Source of the DNA: Cokeromyces recurvatus
Taxonomy: Eukaryota > Mucoromycota > Mucoromycetes > Mucorales > Mucoraceae
Reading direction: 5' to 3'
DNA: 64,000 nucleotides
NCBI RefSeq assembly: GCF_025118155.1
Contig: NW_026251396.1
Span: 558,001 to 622,000, forward strand
Below the pieces are notes generated by a model. That model did no database searches. It was given only the letters and a program-made list of their open reading frames with translations, and was not told the origin of the DNA. A program made the translations under genes and the position numbers. Position 1 is the stretch's first letter. Every line of letters starts with the position of its first letter. Below are positions 1-13,500 of this stretch, in pieces.

Positions 1-1
1 A

Positions 2-1012
2 CAAATTAAAAGTGCCATTCCACACAAGATATCTACAGGCTCTTCAACGTCTTCTAATCAAGATAGAAATAACGATGCAATCATGAATATCGACGGGATC
101 TCTCCACCACATACACCCTATTATCCTGATCCAGAGAAATTAATACATACACCTGTTCATGAAGCATCACAGATATTAGCAGAAAGCGTAATACAGTCAA
201 CAGGCTTACGAAGTTCAGAAGATGAGAATGAACAGTTGAATATTGGATTTAAGGATAAAGAATTTGACCAAACAAATACAACACAAAATTCGAATATGAT
301 GGCTATGGATAATGCGGCAGATAGAGATCGTTTTATGTCCTTTGTAGAATCAAGACAGCATAGTTTTAAAAAGATGGCTGAGCATGAAGAATTACCAACT
401 TTAGTTGCTTCAACCAAATCACCTAGCATAACTGTAGAGCAACGTCAAAAGATGTCTGCAACCTATTGGACAAAACCTATCATTCCTTCATTTGAAGAAG
501 AAGAAGAAGATAATAATAATCGTAATCATAATCATAATCAAAATCAAAATCAAAAAAAGGATTCCAGTTTTATATCCCTTTCAACAGTGACATCAACCCC
601 ATTAAGAGCATCTAATAAAACAGATAGTGATTTTGGAGCTTTTGAATTTTCAGATGCATTATCTCAAGCCAATGGTCGACGTTCTAGTTTACAAATTGAG
701 GAGGATTTAACGAGTGGATCTGGATCTAATATAACTATGGTTTCAGGCATTTCAGGACAGATCCCAGCCAAATTTGATTTATTGTATTTCCCTGAAAAGT
801 TCCGAATGCCACCTGCTTCTACACAATTAATGAGAGTTCATGACTTTTTCGCAAATAGACCGGGTGAGATGGTTACTGTTGAAAATATTTTATCTTATGT
901 TGATGATGATGATTATACAGAAGAAAATGTTCGTATATTAATCAAATTGCTTGTTAAAAGAAAGTATTTAAAAAAGGTAGGAGACAAAGAGGCTTGGACA
1001 ATTAGAAAATGA
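2..1012 (+). CDS. Hypothetical protein, 5'-truncated by the window edge
   Basis: The frame is open from base 2 to a TGA at 1010-1012, so the ATG at 83 is probably internal and the true N-terminus lies outside the window. The visible part (about 336 residues) is mostly low-complexity, Ser/Asn/Glu-rich and presumably disordered, with an acidic run followed by an Asn/His/Gln run near residues 135-160 counted from the ATG at 83. Only the last ~75 residues look folded. They alternate helix-like and basic segments (LMRVHDFFANRPGEMV..., ending WTIRK), which would fit a small winged-helix-like module; that is inference only. I do not recognise the family. It is convergent with the CAF-1 gene downstream. 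Confidence 0.6.
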   Translation, partial: QIKSAIPHKISTGSSTSSNQDRNNDAIMNIDGISPPHTPYYPDPEKLIHTPVHEASQILAESVIQSTGLRSSEDENEQLNIGFKDKEFDQTNTTQNSNMMAMDNAADRDRFMSFVESRQHSFKKMAEHEELPTLVASTKSPSITVEQRQKMSATYWTKPIIPSFEEEEEDNNNRNHNHNQNQNQKKDSSFISLSTVTSTPLRASNKTDSDFGAFEFSDALSQANGRRSSLQIEEDLTSGSGSNITMVSGISGQIPAKFDLLYFPEKFRMPPASTQLMRVHDFFANRPGEMVTVENILSYVDDDDYTEENVRILIKLLVKRKYLKKVGDKEAWTIRK

Positions 1013-1328
1013 AAGAAGAAAAAAAAACAAGCAATATAGCAAAGTATTACTTCATAAAGAGATTACACATTCTGTATATACATACATACATACATACATA
1101 CATAGTAAATCGTATAATATCTTTAGACATTAACTTTTAAATAAAAATACAATACACTTCTCAGTTTTTTTTTTAACGTGAAAAAAGAAAGAAAAAGGTG
1201 TACATTTATTGAGTTGTTTGCTGAGAAGTATTCTTTACATACCAGGAAGGTTTCTTTTTTTTTTTTTAAAAAAAAAAGAATTGATTAATACATTTTGTTT
1301 ACACGTATCAATATGCATATATATTTAT
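1013..1328. other. Convergent intergenic gap with an (ATAC)n microsatellite
   Basis: The gap between the 3' ends of two convergent genes is AT-rich. It holds about six copies of ATAC at 1078-1104 and runs of T and A around 1165-1280. No further coding signal is seen; the short ORF on the plus strand here is low-complexity. Confidence 0.7.
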
Positions 1329-3958
1329 TTAACTTACAGTATCAGAGCCTCTTTTTTCTTTAACAGCAATATCTTTGATTTTAGCCTCTAATTGACGCTT
1401 GGACACATCTTTCAATATCCAATTTGCTTTGGCCTCTGTAATTAAACTAGGGATAGACTCTAACGGTTTTTCATTAATAACCTATATAAAAAAGAAGATT
1501 TCCATTCAATTATTTTACAGCTATAGTTAAATATTAAATTTAATACGAACACTAATTAATGCATTTGTATGCACTTCAGTAAATTCATTCTTGTTATGAC
1601 TTGTAGCAGACGTTGTATTACCATTACTGCTAGTCGTTAATGTAGTATTTGCAGAGATTTTTGATACAGGCTCTTTATAGAAAGGATTATATCCTTCCTT
1701 GGGTATATCTACAAAATAAAAGGAATTAAGACATGTGTTTTACTTTTATTATTTAAAAAAGAAATATACCTAACAAAAATTGTGCTTCAAAAGGCTTCAT
1801 CGTCTCATCTTCTTCAGTTTCACCTTCAAAGAAAGGACCTAAAACAATTTTACGAATAGCAACACGTTTAGACGTACTCTTATGATATTGAAGTGATTTA
1901 TGTATCACTCTATCATCATCATGTTCTCCTTCAACTCCTTCATTATCTGATAAATATCCTTCAGGCACAAGCCAACCTGCCTATTTTTTTTTTTTAGAGA
2001 GAGAGAATGGTTAGAAAATAAATTGTTTTTTGTTTGCTTCTATTTATTTACATCCTCGGGATCAATAATATCAGAATTAATATCTTCTTCTTCTTCATTA
2101 TCACTATGAATATCTTCACCTTCACCTTCAGGTTCCCATTCAGCTTCACTATCCACCTCATAATCTAATACATCGTTATCTTGTGCAAACGGCTTTCGAC
2201 CATTCACAACACGACTTTTCTGAGTAAAAGTACCATGATAGGCTGGTCTAACGTTTTCAGAGAATTGTAATAGTTTCATTCGAAGGGCAAGACGTACATT
2301 AGGAACATTCATGATATCAGCTGAACCAGGTAACAAAAGTGTACGAACATCAACATGAGTGGATACACCTCTCTTTTGCTTTGATTCTGGTGTGAGTTTT
2401 AATAAAAATTGATTTATAGAAATATCTGGATGATTGGTATAAATTGCTTTTTTAAAGTCTTCATAACTGATGTCTGTCTTGAATGTACTACATTGATTTG
2501 TTTCGGCAATTGTAACATGATCTTTAATGTAAAATGCTGGAAATAATGTAGGTTTAGCAGGTTCAAGTGTTTTCTGATCTGAATTAGATACAGTTTCAGT
2601 TGATATTGATTTTGCAAATAATGAAGTAAGACGTAATTGTGACTAAATAAATATTTCACAAAGTAATTAAAAAATAAAGACTTGACGCGTATATTAAAAT
2701 TCTCTTACCTGTTCTTTCTTTCTTCTTTCTTCTTCTTTCTTCTTCTTTTCTTCTTCACGTAACCTTTTTTCTTCCTCTCGTTGTTTTCTCCTTTCTTCCT
2801 CTCTTTGTCTTTTTTCTTCTTCACGTAATCGTCTTTCTTCTTCACGTTGTCTTTTTTCATCTTCTTTTTTCCTTTTCTCTTCCTCCTTCTTGATACGTTT
2901 CTCTTCTCTTTCTTGCTCTGATTCCACTGAATGCTTTGACTTTGAGTCCTCTAATATCATGACCTCTTTATAGACTGTTTGTCTACGATGTTTTGTATTC
3001 ACAATCGTTGTTTGTTGATTAGATGGTAGACTTTGAATAAAATTAGAAAATACTTCTGTCATCTAAAGAAAGAAAGATAAATATGAATAATACATGCATT
3101 GTATGTAGAACAGTGTTTGTACCATTTGTCGATTTTGTCTTCTCGTTATTATAGCTTGTTGAATATCGTTTGGAAAATTTTGTATATCATTTACTTCCCA
3201 TCGCATAATATTTAAATGCTATAAAAAAAAGCGATTTAGTCGTTACTATATATAAATTATATTTCTTCCTTGATTTTACCCATGGAATATGAGTTGCTGT
3301 ATGTTCAATAGATTCATACACTTCTTGTTTTAGTCCATATGTACATTTATGTGCTACTTGTTTAATGACTTTCTCTATCGCCAAGTCAAATTTATTTGCA
3401 ACTATTGACTTGTCCATTAAATAATCGGCAGAAGAAAAAAAAAAAAAGATACATTGTAAAATCCTACTACTTACTTTTTTCATTTCTTAAAAAGGGTGAT
3501 AAAATATCATTAATCCGACTTGTAAGTACTGTACAAGGTTCATCACTATCTTGAATAAGAGCGGCGATCAAGTCATGATAAGGTAAAGGAATTTCAATTG
3601 TTTGAGGATACATGTCTATTGCATTCTCCAAATTGGCTCTAAATATCCTAAAATTGATAATTTCTATCATTCTATAAGCGTTACACTATTTCACTATAAA
3701 AATAAATGTTTACTTTCTACAACTTGAGGATGATTCTCTGCTCTCAATTTAGGTTCATAAAAATTTAATTTTCCATCTTTCAAGTATTCGCAAGTAGTTG
3801 TATCGCTACTATCAGGGACTGATACTAAAAGAAGAAAACAGTCAAGATTATTGTTATTATTATTTAATATATTTATATTTACAATTTTGAAACTTGTCTG
3901 CTATAAATTTGATGTTTGTATTATCATTCGTAGCTGTCGAATTTGGAGATGCATCCAT
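1329..3958 (-). CDS. Chromatin assembly factor 1 large subunit (CAF-1 p150/Cac1/Pcf1 type)
   Basis: This is the large subunit of CAF-1, which deposits H3-H4 behind replication forks with PCNA. The spliced protein starts MDASPNSTATND at 3958. It has a long KER region (2700-2930) of K/E/R-rich repeats such as KRQREEERRLREEEKRQ. Directly after the KER exon comes SQLRLTSLF (2616-2642), a PIP-box-like motif. Next is the conserved CAF-1 acidic domain (2040-2340), with KLLQFSENVRPAYHGT and DYEVDSEAEWEPEGEGED. The C-terminal part includes AGWLVPEGYLSDNEG (about 1935-1980) and ends RGSDTVS with TAA at 1329-1331. I infer about eight short introns, at roughly 3713, 3680, 3430, 3230, 3065, 2650, 2040, 1750 and 1480. 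The acidic and KER domains make the family call strong; exact exon ends are approximate. Confidence 0.9.
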
Positions 3959-4470
3959 TCTCTATTTTTTTTTTTTTTTCCTTCTTTTTCAAAAAAGAAA
4001 AAAAAAATGATGTAGTTTTTTTTTTTTTTTCTTTTTTTTTTATTACTATATATTTTTTTTTCTTTGCGAAAATGTCAGTCACGAAATAAATCAACAACAA
4101 GTGGAAAAAAATACAGTATATTAATTTTGATAATGAAAACGCTTCTTACAGCACTAATATCAGTTTATTTAACTCCTTCTTTTATTTCAATAGATAATCT
4201 ATATCTTTCTATTTGTATCTTTTTAGGGCTTCTTTTATTACATAAACAATTTGTTAGAAAACAGAAAATATAAATATATTTGCATACATTATTATTATTC
4301 TATTCTATTTTTTTTTTTTTTTTACCCCTGATCCGGCTCGAGCAGTAGTAAAATTTGTTGTAATAACTATTAAAAGTAAAAAAACAAGTATAAATGACTA
4401 TTTATTTATATACATGTGTCTTACTCCTCTTTATTTAATTTTATCTTATTAAAAAAAAAAAAAAAGGGAA
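3959..4470. promoter_or_regulatory. Divergent promoter region between CAF-1 and Far11 genes
   Basis: About 510 bp separate the two divergent start codons. It contains several poly-T/A runs (3965-4060, 4309-4323, 4451-4465). A small open stretch at 4133-4273 could encode a 46-residue hydrophobic peptide (MKTLLTALISVYL...). It has no ATG context or homology I can support, so it is not called as a gene. Confidence 0.5.
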
Positions 4471-7179
4471 ATGGCAGAGGTGTTACATAAGGTCGATTCA
4501 CATCAAATAAAGAACTTTTATATTGGACAGAAACATAACGTAGATAAACCAAGTGCATAAGAAAATATCTGAAAAATTAATTTAGAATTCATTGTAGAGA
4601 TTCCAACACTATGTTAAATACGATTATTGTGAATCACCAAGCATTGAAGAAGAAATAAATGAATTCATACCTTATTCTGAAGTCAAATTTGAATTAAAAG
4701 AATATAAAAAAGAGTATTCAAGTAAAGTAATTCCATATATACATGTATCTATTTTCTAATGTTTATCATGTCATGTAGATTGGCAAACAGATAAAAAAAA
4801 TATTATTATTCAAGATTGTTGTAATCATCTTGATTTCGTAAATGATGAACAACGAATAAAAGCTGCAAAATGTCTAGTCTATATTTCATTAGGTAATATA
4901 GTCAAACTGAACTGATAGCTGAATTATGGCTTAATAAGAGTATACATAATGATAGGAAACTATGGAGATCATCAAGATTTAATAGAATCCATGAGACAAA
5001 ATAACCAGTTACTATTTGATTTTGACATTATACCTGTATTAAAACAATCATTAAATCATGCATGCCATCAATTAGAAACAGTATCCATGTAAGTAGCCGT
5101 GACATTGACTACCTTCTTTCTCCCTTCATATAAATATATATACATGTATATATATTATGTATTTGATAGTTAAAAATTCTATATACACATCTATATTATA
5201 GAACAAACTCGAATTCAATGGAATTAATTACTTTATATTGTAAAGAAATCGATTTGTATTTAACCATCTTATTTATGGTGTTGATATTCAACAAAGAAAA
5301 GGAATCATTAAAAAAGTACAAACTAGTAGAGTTCTTGTTTGACCTCATTGTTAGATTAAAAGAGCATTTTACAAGAACATTTCCTTTAAAAAAGGTAGAT
5401 GGAATAATGTATTTTAAAAGCTTGTCTATAAAACGCGTAATGTAACTTTATTCTGGTTTTATTAGTTAATGATGATATTACATAAGGCATTATTGATTAC
5501 ATTAGGTAATCCTGATGATAAAAAGGAATACGATGAATTGAAAGCGACTCTAAGAGAGATCTATGGATTACCTAAACATGATAATCATAAGTTCATTGTT
5601 AAATGTCAACCAGAAGATTTGCATCATTTTATTCAACAATCAACCGAAAGATATCCCACCTTTACCCCACCTAATAAAATAACAGAAAAGATAACGATCA
5701 ATCCATTAACCATCACTGCTTCTTCCACTTTAACAAAGGCCATGGGACTTTCAAAGGCATCCGAAGGCGTAGATCTACCTTATCATACCCTTTTCCCATC
5801 TAAAAATCAGCAGCAGCAACAACAACACTATCAATTAAATGGCAATAATAAAAGGCAACCACAAACAACAGAGGCTCATCTTCTTCCATTTACGAAGACA
5901 AGTGCAGTTTTACCTTTTAGTTTATCAGAAGCAAGTTCTGTATGGATAAATCATTTGTATATTTCAACAGCTAATTATCAAATTATACATGAAAGAGAAA
6001 AGGCTATTCATCGATGGGAAAGATGGAATGAAGATAAGCAGCAAGACGATGAGGATGAAGATAGGATATGGATCAATCAAGGAATCAAGTCAGAGGATCA
6101 AAGGAATTTATTGAATCGAATTCATCATATTTATCAGTCAATCGTACCTAACTTTCAAAGTATTGTCGTTGTATTTTTGAAACTCTTACTATCGACTGTG
6201 ACTATGCCTGGAAAAGATAAAGAAGCAGAGATTGTAGAAGATATCAATATGACTCGACATCGAGAAACTATTTCGAAGGCTGTTTCTAGTATTTTACTTC
6301 TTTTATTAAAATGGTTCAAGATATCACGTAAACCTTGCCCCTCCCCTTTTTTTTTGTTATTGTAAATTATGACTTGTATTGATTCATAATTCTCTCTCTC
6401 TCCTCTTGTTTATAATTTAGACGTCTTAAAATTCGAATATTTAGGGCAAGTATTGATCGACTCTGGTTGTATGCTTTTGATCTTGAAATTATTAGGTTTA
6501 CAAGAAGTGGCTTCACTTGCATCAAAGAGAACAGACACTGAAAGTTTAAGGTATTACTTATCTAACAAGAAAAAAAAAGAGAGAGAGAGAATTTATTACA
6601 ATTTAATTCAAACATATATAAAGTTTTTTTGGTTCTTTTAAAGAAATGAATAGAGAAGAAGAAGAAGAAGAAGGATATGTTAATAAACGGAATTTATGTT
6701 GGCCTATTAATTTGTTAAGAATATTACAGATGCTAACTAAAAGAAAGATGCATCGTATTTTACTTTTAGTTCAATATAAATCAGCTGTAAATATATAAAT
6801 ATCTATGTATACAAATTCTTATTAATATTTTTTTTTTCAGGCTATCCTAAAAAGACTACTTAAAGTAGGTCATCCTGTGTTGGAATTATACGTATTAAAA
6901 AACCTAAAAAACCAAATTCCCTTTTTAGGTAGAAAATGGAGAACAGGTAAAACTTCCATGTAATTTTTTTTCCATTTTTATAAAAAAATAGGACTGACTT
7001 TTAAAAATATAATTCTTTGACATATACGTGTGTCATTAAAAGGAAATATGAAGACCATCTCTGCTATTTATGCCCATTGTGTCACTTCATTAAATGATGA
7101 TTGGTTATCATGTCCAGAAGGATGTATAGATATTGAAGAGAGTGCAGTAAGCTTAAAATAGAAATAGAAAAAGAGAGAG

Positions 7180-7214
<35 letters not shown>

Positions 7215-8021
7215 ATCGTTTTACTCATAATATACATACATGGTTTGTAGGCTGAAGAAATCAATTTACGTATGTTGATTAGACTTTATAATGGGCAACG
7301 TTATCTACCTCATTTAATACCTAGTATGGATGAAGTGAATGGACCCAATAGTACTGTGTTCTATAAAAGTAATGATAAAAGACAAGGATTACCAGATTAT
7401 ACATTAAATGAGCTCCTAAAAGACGACTTTGAACTTGATAATGATTTTAAACAAAATTATCGTACTTGGCTTGAAAAAGACATCTATTCAACCGAAGAAG
7501 AAGAAGAACAGGAAGAAAAGGAAAAAGATTGGAAAATAAGTACACCTATACCTAATAGCTCACCTGTATCCATTTCACCTGAAGATATAACAAGAGAAAT
7601 TAACAAGTTATATATTGAAGAATTATCCAGAGAATTTAAGGACAAGATAAACTCCCAAACAGAAGACATGAAGAATGAAAAAGAAGAAGATGGATGGGAT
7701 AAAGCTATTGATTATAATAGTCAAATGAATAATCCATGGATAGAGTCTTCTTCTTCAATATCAAGCGAGTTCTTTAATGATGATGATGACGAAGAAGAAG
7801 AGATAGATAATAAGGAAGAAACAAATAATCCTTTAAAGGGAATTAATTGGAATAATTTAACAGAAGAAGAATTAAAGAGAAGATTAGCCCTAGTAGAAGA
7901 AAAGACAGTCCAAAGGTGGCTAAACGTAGATATGAATGATCCAAGATATATGAAGGTACTTAATACATTTGAAGATGAAGAAGGTGTCATGCCTTTAGAC
8001 GATGAGGGCTGGCCAATTTAA
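4471..8021 (+). CDS. FAR11: STRIPAK complex subunit Far11/STRIP family
   Basis: Homolog of yeast Far11 and animal STRIP1/2, the scaffold of the striatin-interacting phosphatase/kinase (STRIPAK) complex that tunes PP2A and Hippo/TOR-type signalling. Exon 1 (4471-4539) encodes MAEVLHKVDSH... and splices to RFQHYVKYDYCESPSIEEEI, the N1221-type N-terminal domain. Later exons give DWQTDKKNIIIQDCCNHLDF, a long exon at 5469-6360, DVLKFEYLGQVLIDSGCMLLI (about 6420-6550), ILKRLLKVGHPVLELYVLK and a final exon starting near 7252. The tail ends EEGVMPLDDEGWPI. At least nine introns are present; one (about 7150-7250) holds a (GAAA)n microsatellite. The last exon has long Glu/Asp runs. The family call rests on the N- and C-terminal blocks, and some middle exon edges are uncertain. 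Confidence 0.85.
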
Positions 8022-8198
8022 ATAATCACATGAAATTTATACAATTTTGTATGTATCACCTTCTCATTTATTACTGCTGAAAATAAAAATAAAAAACAGG
8101 AGAAAAAAAAAAAAAAAAAAAAAAGAACTTTAATTATTCGTTTCATATTTTAATTTCTTTGTGTTTCCTTTTTTCTTTTTTCTTTTTTTTAATTAATT

Positions 8199-9188
8199 AT
8201 GATAAAAATACCTATACTTGATCGTTTAACCTTTAGAGATTATCAAGGGTAAAAAGAAACAAAGGATACCCATTCAACTTTTTACTAACTAAATATGTTG
8301 ATTAGTTTGGTTTTTACCATTCTTTTCTTTCTCTGTGAAAGCGTCATTCGGATCATTGTATTGATTTTACCAAGATTTGTTATTAAATGGATTGACGTAG
8401 TCATTCGTTTGTAAGTCCATTGTATGATGATGAATGACTATTTTTTTTTAATAATAATAATTAAAATGGTTCCAAGCCTTTTTCCATGGTTATTAAAAGT
8501 AGAACATAAGCCTCATGTTAGCCCTTTAGAGAAAGCTGAAGGATTTGAGAAGATGGTTCGATATTGGTAAGGCATTTAGTTGACTTTATTGTTGTTATAT
8601 TGGACACAAATAAAGTCTATTTATTTATTTATTTATTTGCTTATTTGCTTATTTACTTATTTTATTTATTTATTTATTTATTTTTTTTTAAAAAAAAGGA
8701 AAAACTATGAGTGTGAACAACATCTTGTTCGTACTCAGGATGATTATCTTTTATGTGTACATCGTATTCCAGCTTTAAAGGTACCACGTCAACCACCTAC
8801 AGTGAAAAGGAATAAAGAATATGAAGCTAAAAAGGGAGTTGAAGTCATTGATAATTTAGATAAATTTATGAGGCAAAAGTTACCTGTTAATATTGGCTAT
8901 CATGGAAAGCCTGTTGTACTTTTGTATCACGGGTTTTTAATGTCTTCAGAAGTTTGGGTATCGAATATTGAAGAATATAATAATTTACCTTATATCTTGG
9001 CTAGTCGTGGTTATGATGTTTGGTTAGGAAATGCTCGTGGTAATAAATATTCTCAATATCATGTTAACCTTAGTCCTCGTCATCAACCCTTTTGGAACTT
9101 TTCGTTAAATGAATTTGCAATGAGAGATTTACCTGATACAGTGAATGTAAGTATAGAATATATAATATAATGCATACAGTCATGAATG

Positions 9189-9220
<32 letters not shown>

Positions 9221-10090
9221 GTGTGTGTTTATTCAAGCTTTATTTTATTTTATTCTGCATCATTATTCAAGTATATTTTATCAGAGACTGGTGCCTCTAG
9301 TTTGACATATATTGGCTTTTCACAAGGTACTGCTCAAGCATTTGCAGGTCTTTCTTTAAATTCAGATTTAAATAAGAAAATCAATCTTTTCATCGCTATG
9401 GCTCCAGCAACAACTCCTAAAGGATTAAAGCATCCCCTTATTGATGCCTTCGTAAAAGCCACTCCTAGTGTCATCTATCTTATGTTTGGTCGAAAGACAC
9501 CATTAAAATTAGCTCTCTTTTGGCAACGTTTCATAAGTCCACCTCTATTTGTAAAAGTCATAGATGCTAGTGTAAAGTTCTTATTTGGTTGGACAGGAGA
9601 GAATATGACAGTAGATCAAAGGACAGTCAGTTATCAACATCTGTATTCACTTACAAGTGTCAAATCCTTAGTGCACTGGTTTCAGATCATTCGTACTGGT
9701 CAGTTTCAGATGTATGACGAAATGCCTAGTCGATTACCTTATCATACTGTCAATGCTGTTGCAGATCATATCCCTCCACGTTTTCCAACGCTTCAGATCA
9801 AGACACCTATTTCCATCTTTTACGGTCGTTCAGATTCACTTGTTGATTTTCATGTTTTAGCTGCTGATTTACCTTCTCCACTAGCCTATGTAAAATCAAT
9901 CGAGAAGTGGGAACATCTAGACTTTTTATGGGCGGATGGTATTGAAAAGATTGTTTATCCTGATATTCTCAAGTTGTTGGATTATTTCAATCCTTTATTA
10001 GAAGATATCATTGACAATGAAGATTTCCAACAACAAAAGGAAGGTTTAAAAAAAAACAGTGCTGAGGAAGAAGTTCTTTCTTCATTTTAA
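8199..10090 (+). CDS. Steryl ester hydrolase / acid-lipase family (Tgl1/Yeh type)
   Basis: A membrane-anchored alpha/beta-hydrolase that in yeast hydrolyses steryl esters on lipid droplets. Exon 1 (8199-8248) encodes MIKIPILDRLTFRDYQG. Exon 2 (8306-8410) is a hydrophobic membrane segment (VFTILFFLCESVIRIIVLIL). Exon 3 starts near 8477. The lipase lid/cap region begins YECEQHLVRTQDDYLLCVHR. The oxyanion block is LLYHGFLMSSEVWV and the conserved block DVWLGNARGNKYS follows. An intron at about 9149-9270 contains a 29-nt poly-T. The nucleophile elbow is GFSQG (about 9317); the acid and His blocks are IFYGRSDSLVD and WEHLDFLW. Order and spacing match fungal Tgl1/Yeh1/Yeh2. The third-exon acceptor (CCAAG) is inferred from frame. 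Confidence 0.9.
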
Positions 10091-10098
10091 ATTAATAG

Positions 10099-10133
<35 letters not shown>

Positions 10134-10520
10134 TATGTGATGTTTACTTGGGGAGAAGGGGCTCTTGCCCAATTATTGTACAAATTTATATATGTATACA
10201 TATTTATATTGCATTTCTGGTTTTTTTTTTTCTTTTTTAAAAAAAAAAGGAAATTATAATAAACTTTGCTAAAAAAGAAGACTATTTTGTGTCATCATTA
10301 CTCTTTCTACAACTATTATTTTAAATAAGAATCCAGTGTAATAAAAAAAAACGAATTAGCAGATAGAAATGTTTAAACAAACAAGCTATAATTCAACATT
10401 ATATATATTACAAGAGGTATCAATTCAATAAAAAGATCCTTTTAAAAATGATAAAAAAATATGTTGCTTCATTTAAAATAAAGCGTACAATACGTACCCT
10501 TTTCTTTTTTTTTTCTTTTT

Positions 10521-10570
<50 letters not shown>

Positions 10571-10583
10571 TTTATTACATTGT
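10091..10583. repeat. Convergent gap with long A and T homopolymers
   Basis: This is the 3' gap between two convergent genes. It holds a ~31-nt A run at about 10101-10131 and a 47-nt uninterrupted T run at 10523-10569, ending just 14 bases from the LIM-RhoGAP stop codon. No gene is seen. Confidence 0.8.
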
Positions 10584-13500
10584 TTAATTTCTATTTAGAA
10601 ATGTTTGGAAAATTTTTTCTATACGTCGAAATTCCAATTCACTTTCTTCACCTGTTAAATTTTGTAAAAGAGGGATAAAATCTTCAGGGACGGTTGCAAA
10701 TTCTTCAGCATTTTGTATTAGAAGGTTTACAGTTTCTATAGCGCATAAGGATTCATCCTTTTGAGGGTCTTTACTTTTTGAATACAAGATATTAGGAGCA
10801 ATCACGGTCGCCAAGTTTTCAACTGTCATCTTACTTCCACCTCCTTCAGCGTCCTCGGCAAATTGTGCAACCCATTTCATGAATATAAACAAGACTTCCA
10901 TTGTATCACGATTGGCTTTAGGTAAAAGACAACAAATTAAATGAATCACACGTTTACGATCTGCTTCTGATTTCAATTCTAGTAATAAAAAAAAAAAAAA
11001 AAGGAAAGAAAGATAGAAAGAAAGAAAGAAAGAAAGAAGAAAAAGAGAAGAAGTAAGCAATAGTTAGAAGAAGAAGAAAAAACAATTTTTTTTTTGTCCT
11101 TTACTGTATGCTGCAATAAATAATCGATGTAGTTTAAATGTCAAAAGAGGATCTGGTAATTCTCTCAAGAATTTTTTTATTAAAGCTGCTATTTGAATTG
11201 GAGTCTCATTGGTAAATTGAGCACATCCTGGATTTTTATCAATATCATCACACAGTTCCTTTAAGCGACGAATATTGCCATTTTTACGAAAGATACCCTC
11301 CACTGACATATCCATTTGTTTCATAGCTGTTACACATTCATCAATAAAGGAAGGGATTTTAATCATTCGAGTAGGCCCTAATCCTAAATTGGATTCAATT
11401 CCATTTTTATCGACCAAGATATCAATGGGTACGCCAAATGTTCCTTCTACAATAAGAAAAAAAATAAATAAATAAATCTTGTCTTTATACACTTTTTTTC
11501 TTTCTTTCTTTCTACCTTTTGGTTTTGGTACTTTCTTTCGTCCGCTCGCTTTCAAACTGGTAACGAATTTACCCCAAAAGGTAGGATTTTGTTGTTCATC
11601 AATTAAACCTGCTAACTCTTCAAGTGTAAAATGATCGTGGAGGATTTCATGTAGATACATGACTGCAACACGTTTTAACATAAAGTGTTGTAAAGTTCCT
11701 AATTCGGCAAAATAAAAACTCTTTGCCTTAGGAATAGGCTTTGTGTATGTATGTTGTTGTTGTTGTTGTTGTTGTTGTTGACGTAGCACATTCATAGAGA
11801 GTCGTGATGGATCATAGTCCATGACGAACTCATGTGGTTGACCTGAGATTTGTTTATTCAAGACCGTTGTGAGATGACTACGAGATAGAGGATCATGAGT
11901 GCCTTTTACTTCATCAAACTGATTGGATAAAAAGGCAGTGGTTGGACTAGGGATTTCCATCAGGGTTGAACGTTTACCAACACGATGTGAATTTGTATGC
12001 TTTCGATTCAAGTGTATTGATTTCATACGTTTAATATCATTTAGGTTAATTTCTTCATTTGTAGGCTGTTCTTGACAGACTGTGGATGGATAACTACTAG
12101 GTAAAGGTGTAGGCTGATATTTGTGTAATAATGACTGAGGATAGGAGTACTCTGATTTGTATTGGTGTTCTTGTGGAAGTTCTAGTTTTTCTTTTAATTC
12201 ATGATTCAATTCTGGTATGTATTTTTCTTTAATCTCTTGTTTCTGTAAAGGTAATGGCTTTCGATCCATTACAGATCTTTGAAAGTTAGACATTTGTTGT
12301 TTGGTTCCTAATATTTCTTTAAATAAGACACGTTAACTTAAAGAAGAGTATATTATATATATTTACCAGAAGGACCATTTAAGGATACATTTAATCTTTG
12401 CAAGGCAATATGTAATAAGAATGAAGATTGCTTTAATTTAGATCTATAAGTCAAGTCATTCTTAAAGACCTCACGAAAATCAAGGCCGGTTGTGGTGTTG
12501 CATTTTCGACATAGTGTAGTATATGTTTTATCTCCTGTGTTGAATGTATCATCCAAGTAATCTGTTGTTAAAATTGAACCGCATCCAGCACAAGAAAGAC
12601 ATGAATAATGCCAAAGAAGGTTTTCATATCGAAAGCCATCCTCTTCACACATCTTATGGCAAAGTTGGCACAAGTTAGAAGGAACTGAAGAGTCCTCTTC
12701 CTTCAAAATACGTTTCTTTTTATTGGCCAACTCCATCAGTTGACTTAAGAATTCACTAACAGCATTTGATTTCTTATTCTTTCTTTTATCTAATCGTAAG
12801 GAACCTGTCAAGCCAATACGAATCAAGACTTTTAAATATTGAGCAAGACCGGTGACGAGAGTAAGAAGATCTTGAGTGATACTCATCTTCTGATGAGTCT
12901 CATTTCGCTGAGTATTTGATAAAAGAAAAAAGAAATTTGATACTTTTTTACAAAGCATGGTTGTTTCTCGATCATAAGGTAAATTCTCATTGATTTCTTC
13001 ATGGTAATATTTGGCCAGTTTATCGATAGCTGTAAATAAAACGTCCACATGGATTACGAAATAATCTGCCATTTTTACACCTTCAACATAATTGCCTTCT
13101 GAAAAATTTAATAACATATCTGAAATACAGCCAGCAGCGGATTCTAGTCATATAACATATACATCTATATCAATTCATAAAATTGGAATTAATCCTTATT
13201 TTCATTACCTTCAAAAGCAGATAAAATTGTCCAAATTCTATATATTTTTTCTTCGTTTTTTTCATGAAATTCACGAAGTTCACTTCGAGACATTTGACTG
13301 AGATCTAAATTATAAAGTCGCAGGAATGTTTAGCATACAATTCCATTTTTTTTTTTTTTTTTTTTTTTTATTACTGTTTTCATTTAAATCTTCAGCAATG
13401 TCTTCAAATGTTTGACCTAATCTAACATTCCAAAACTATATAATGAAAATGGAATTAACTTTTAAAGCTTCCCTTCCCCCTTTTTTTTGACTTTACTTTA

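Noticed and set aside
4064..4273. Small ORF with a hydrophobic segment upstream of FAR11
   Set aside because: It begins at a TTG, its hydrophobicity follows from AT composition, and I found no partner exons; the resemblance to a GPI-synthesis subunit N-terminus was too weak.
10448..10678. Plus-strand ORF with a long Phe run
   Set aside because: The Phe run is a poly-T tract and the rest is antisense to the LIM-RhoGAP C-terminus.
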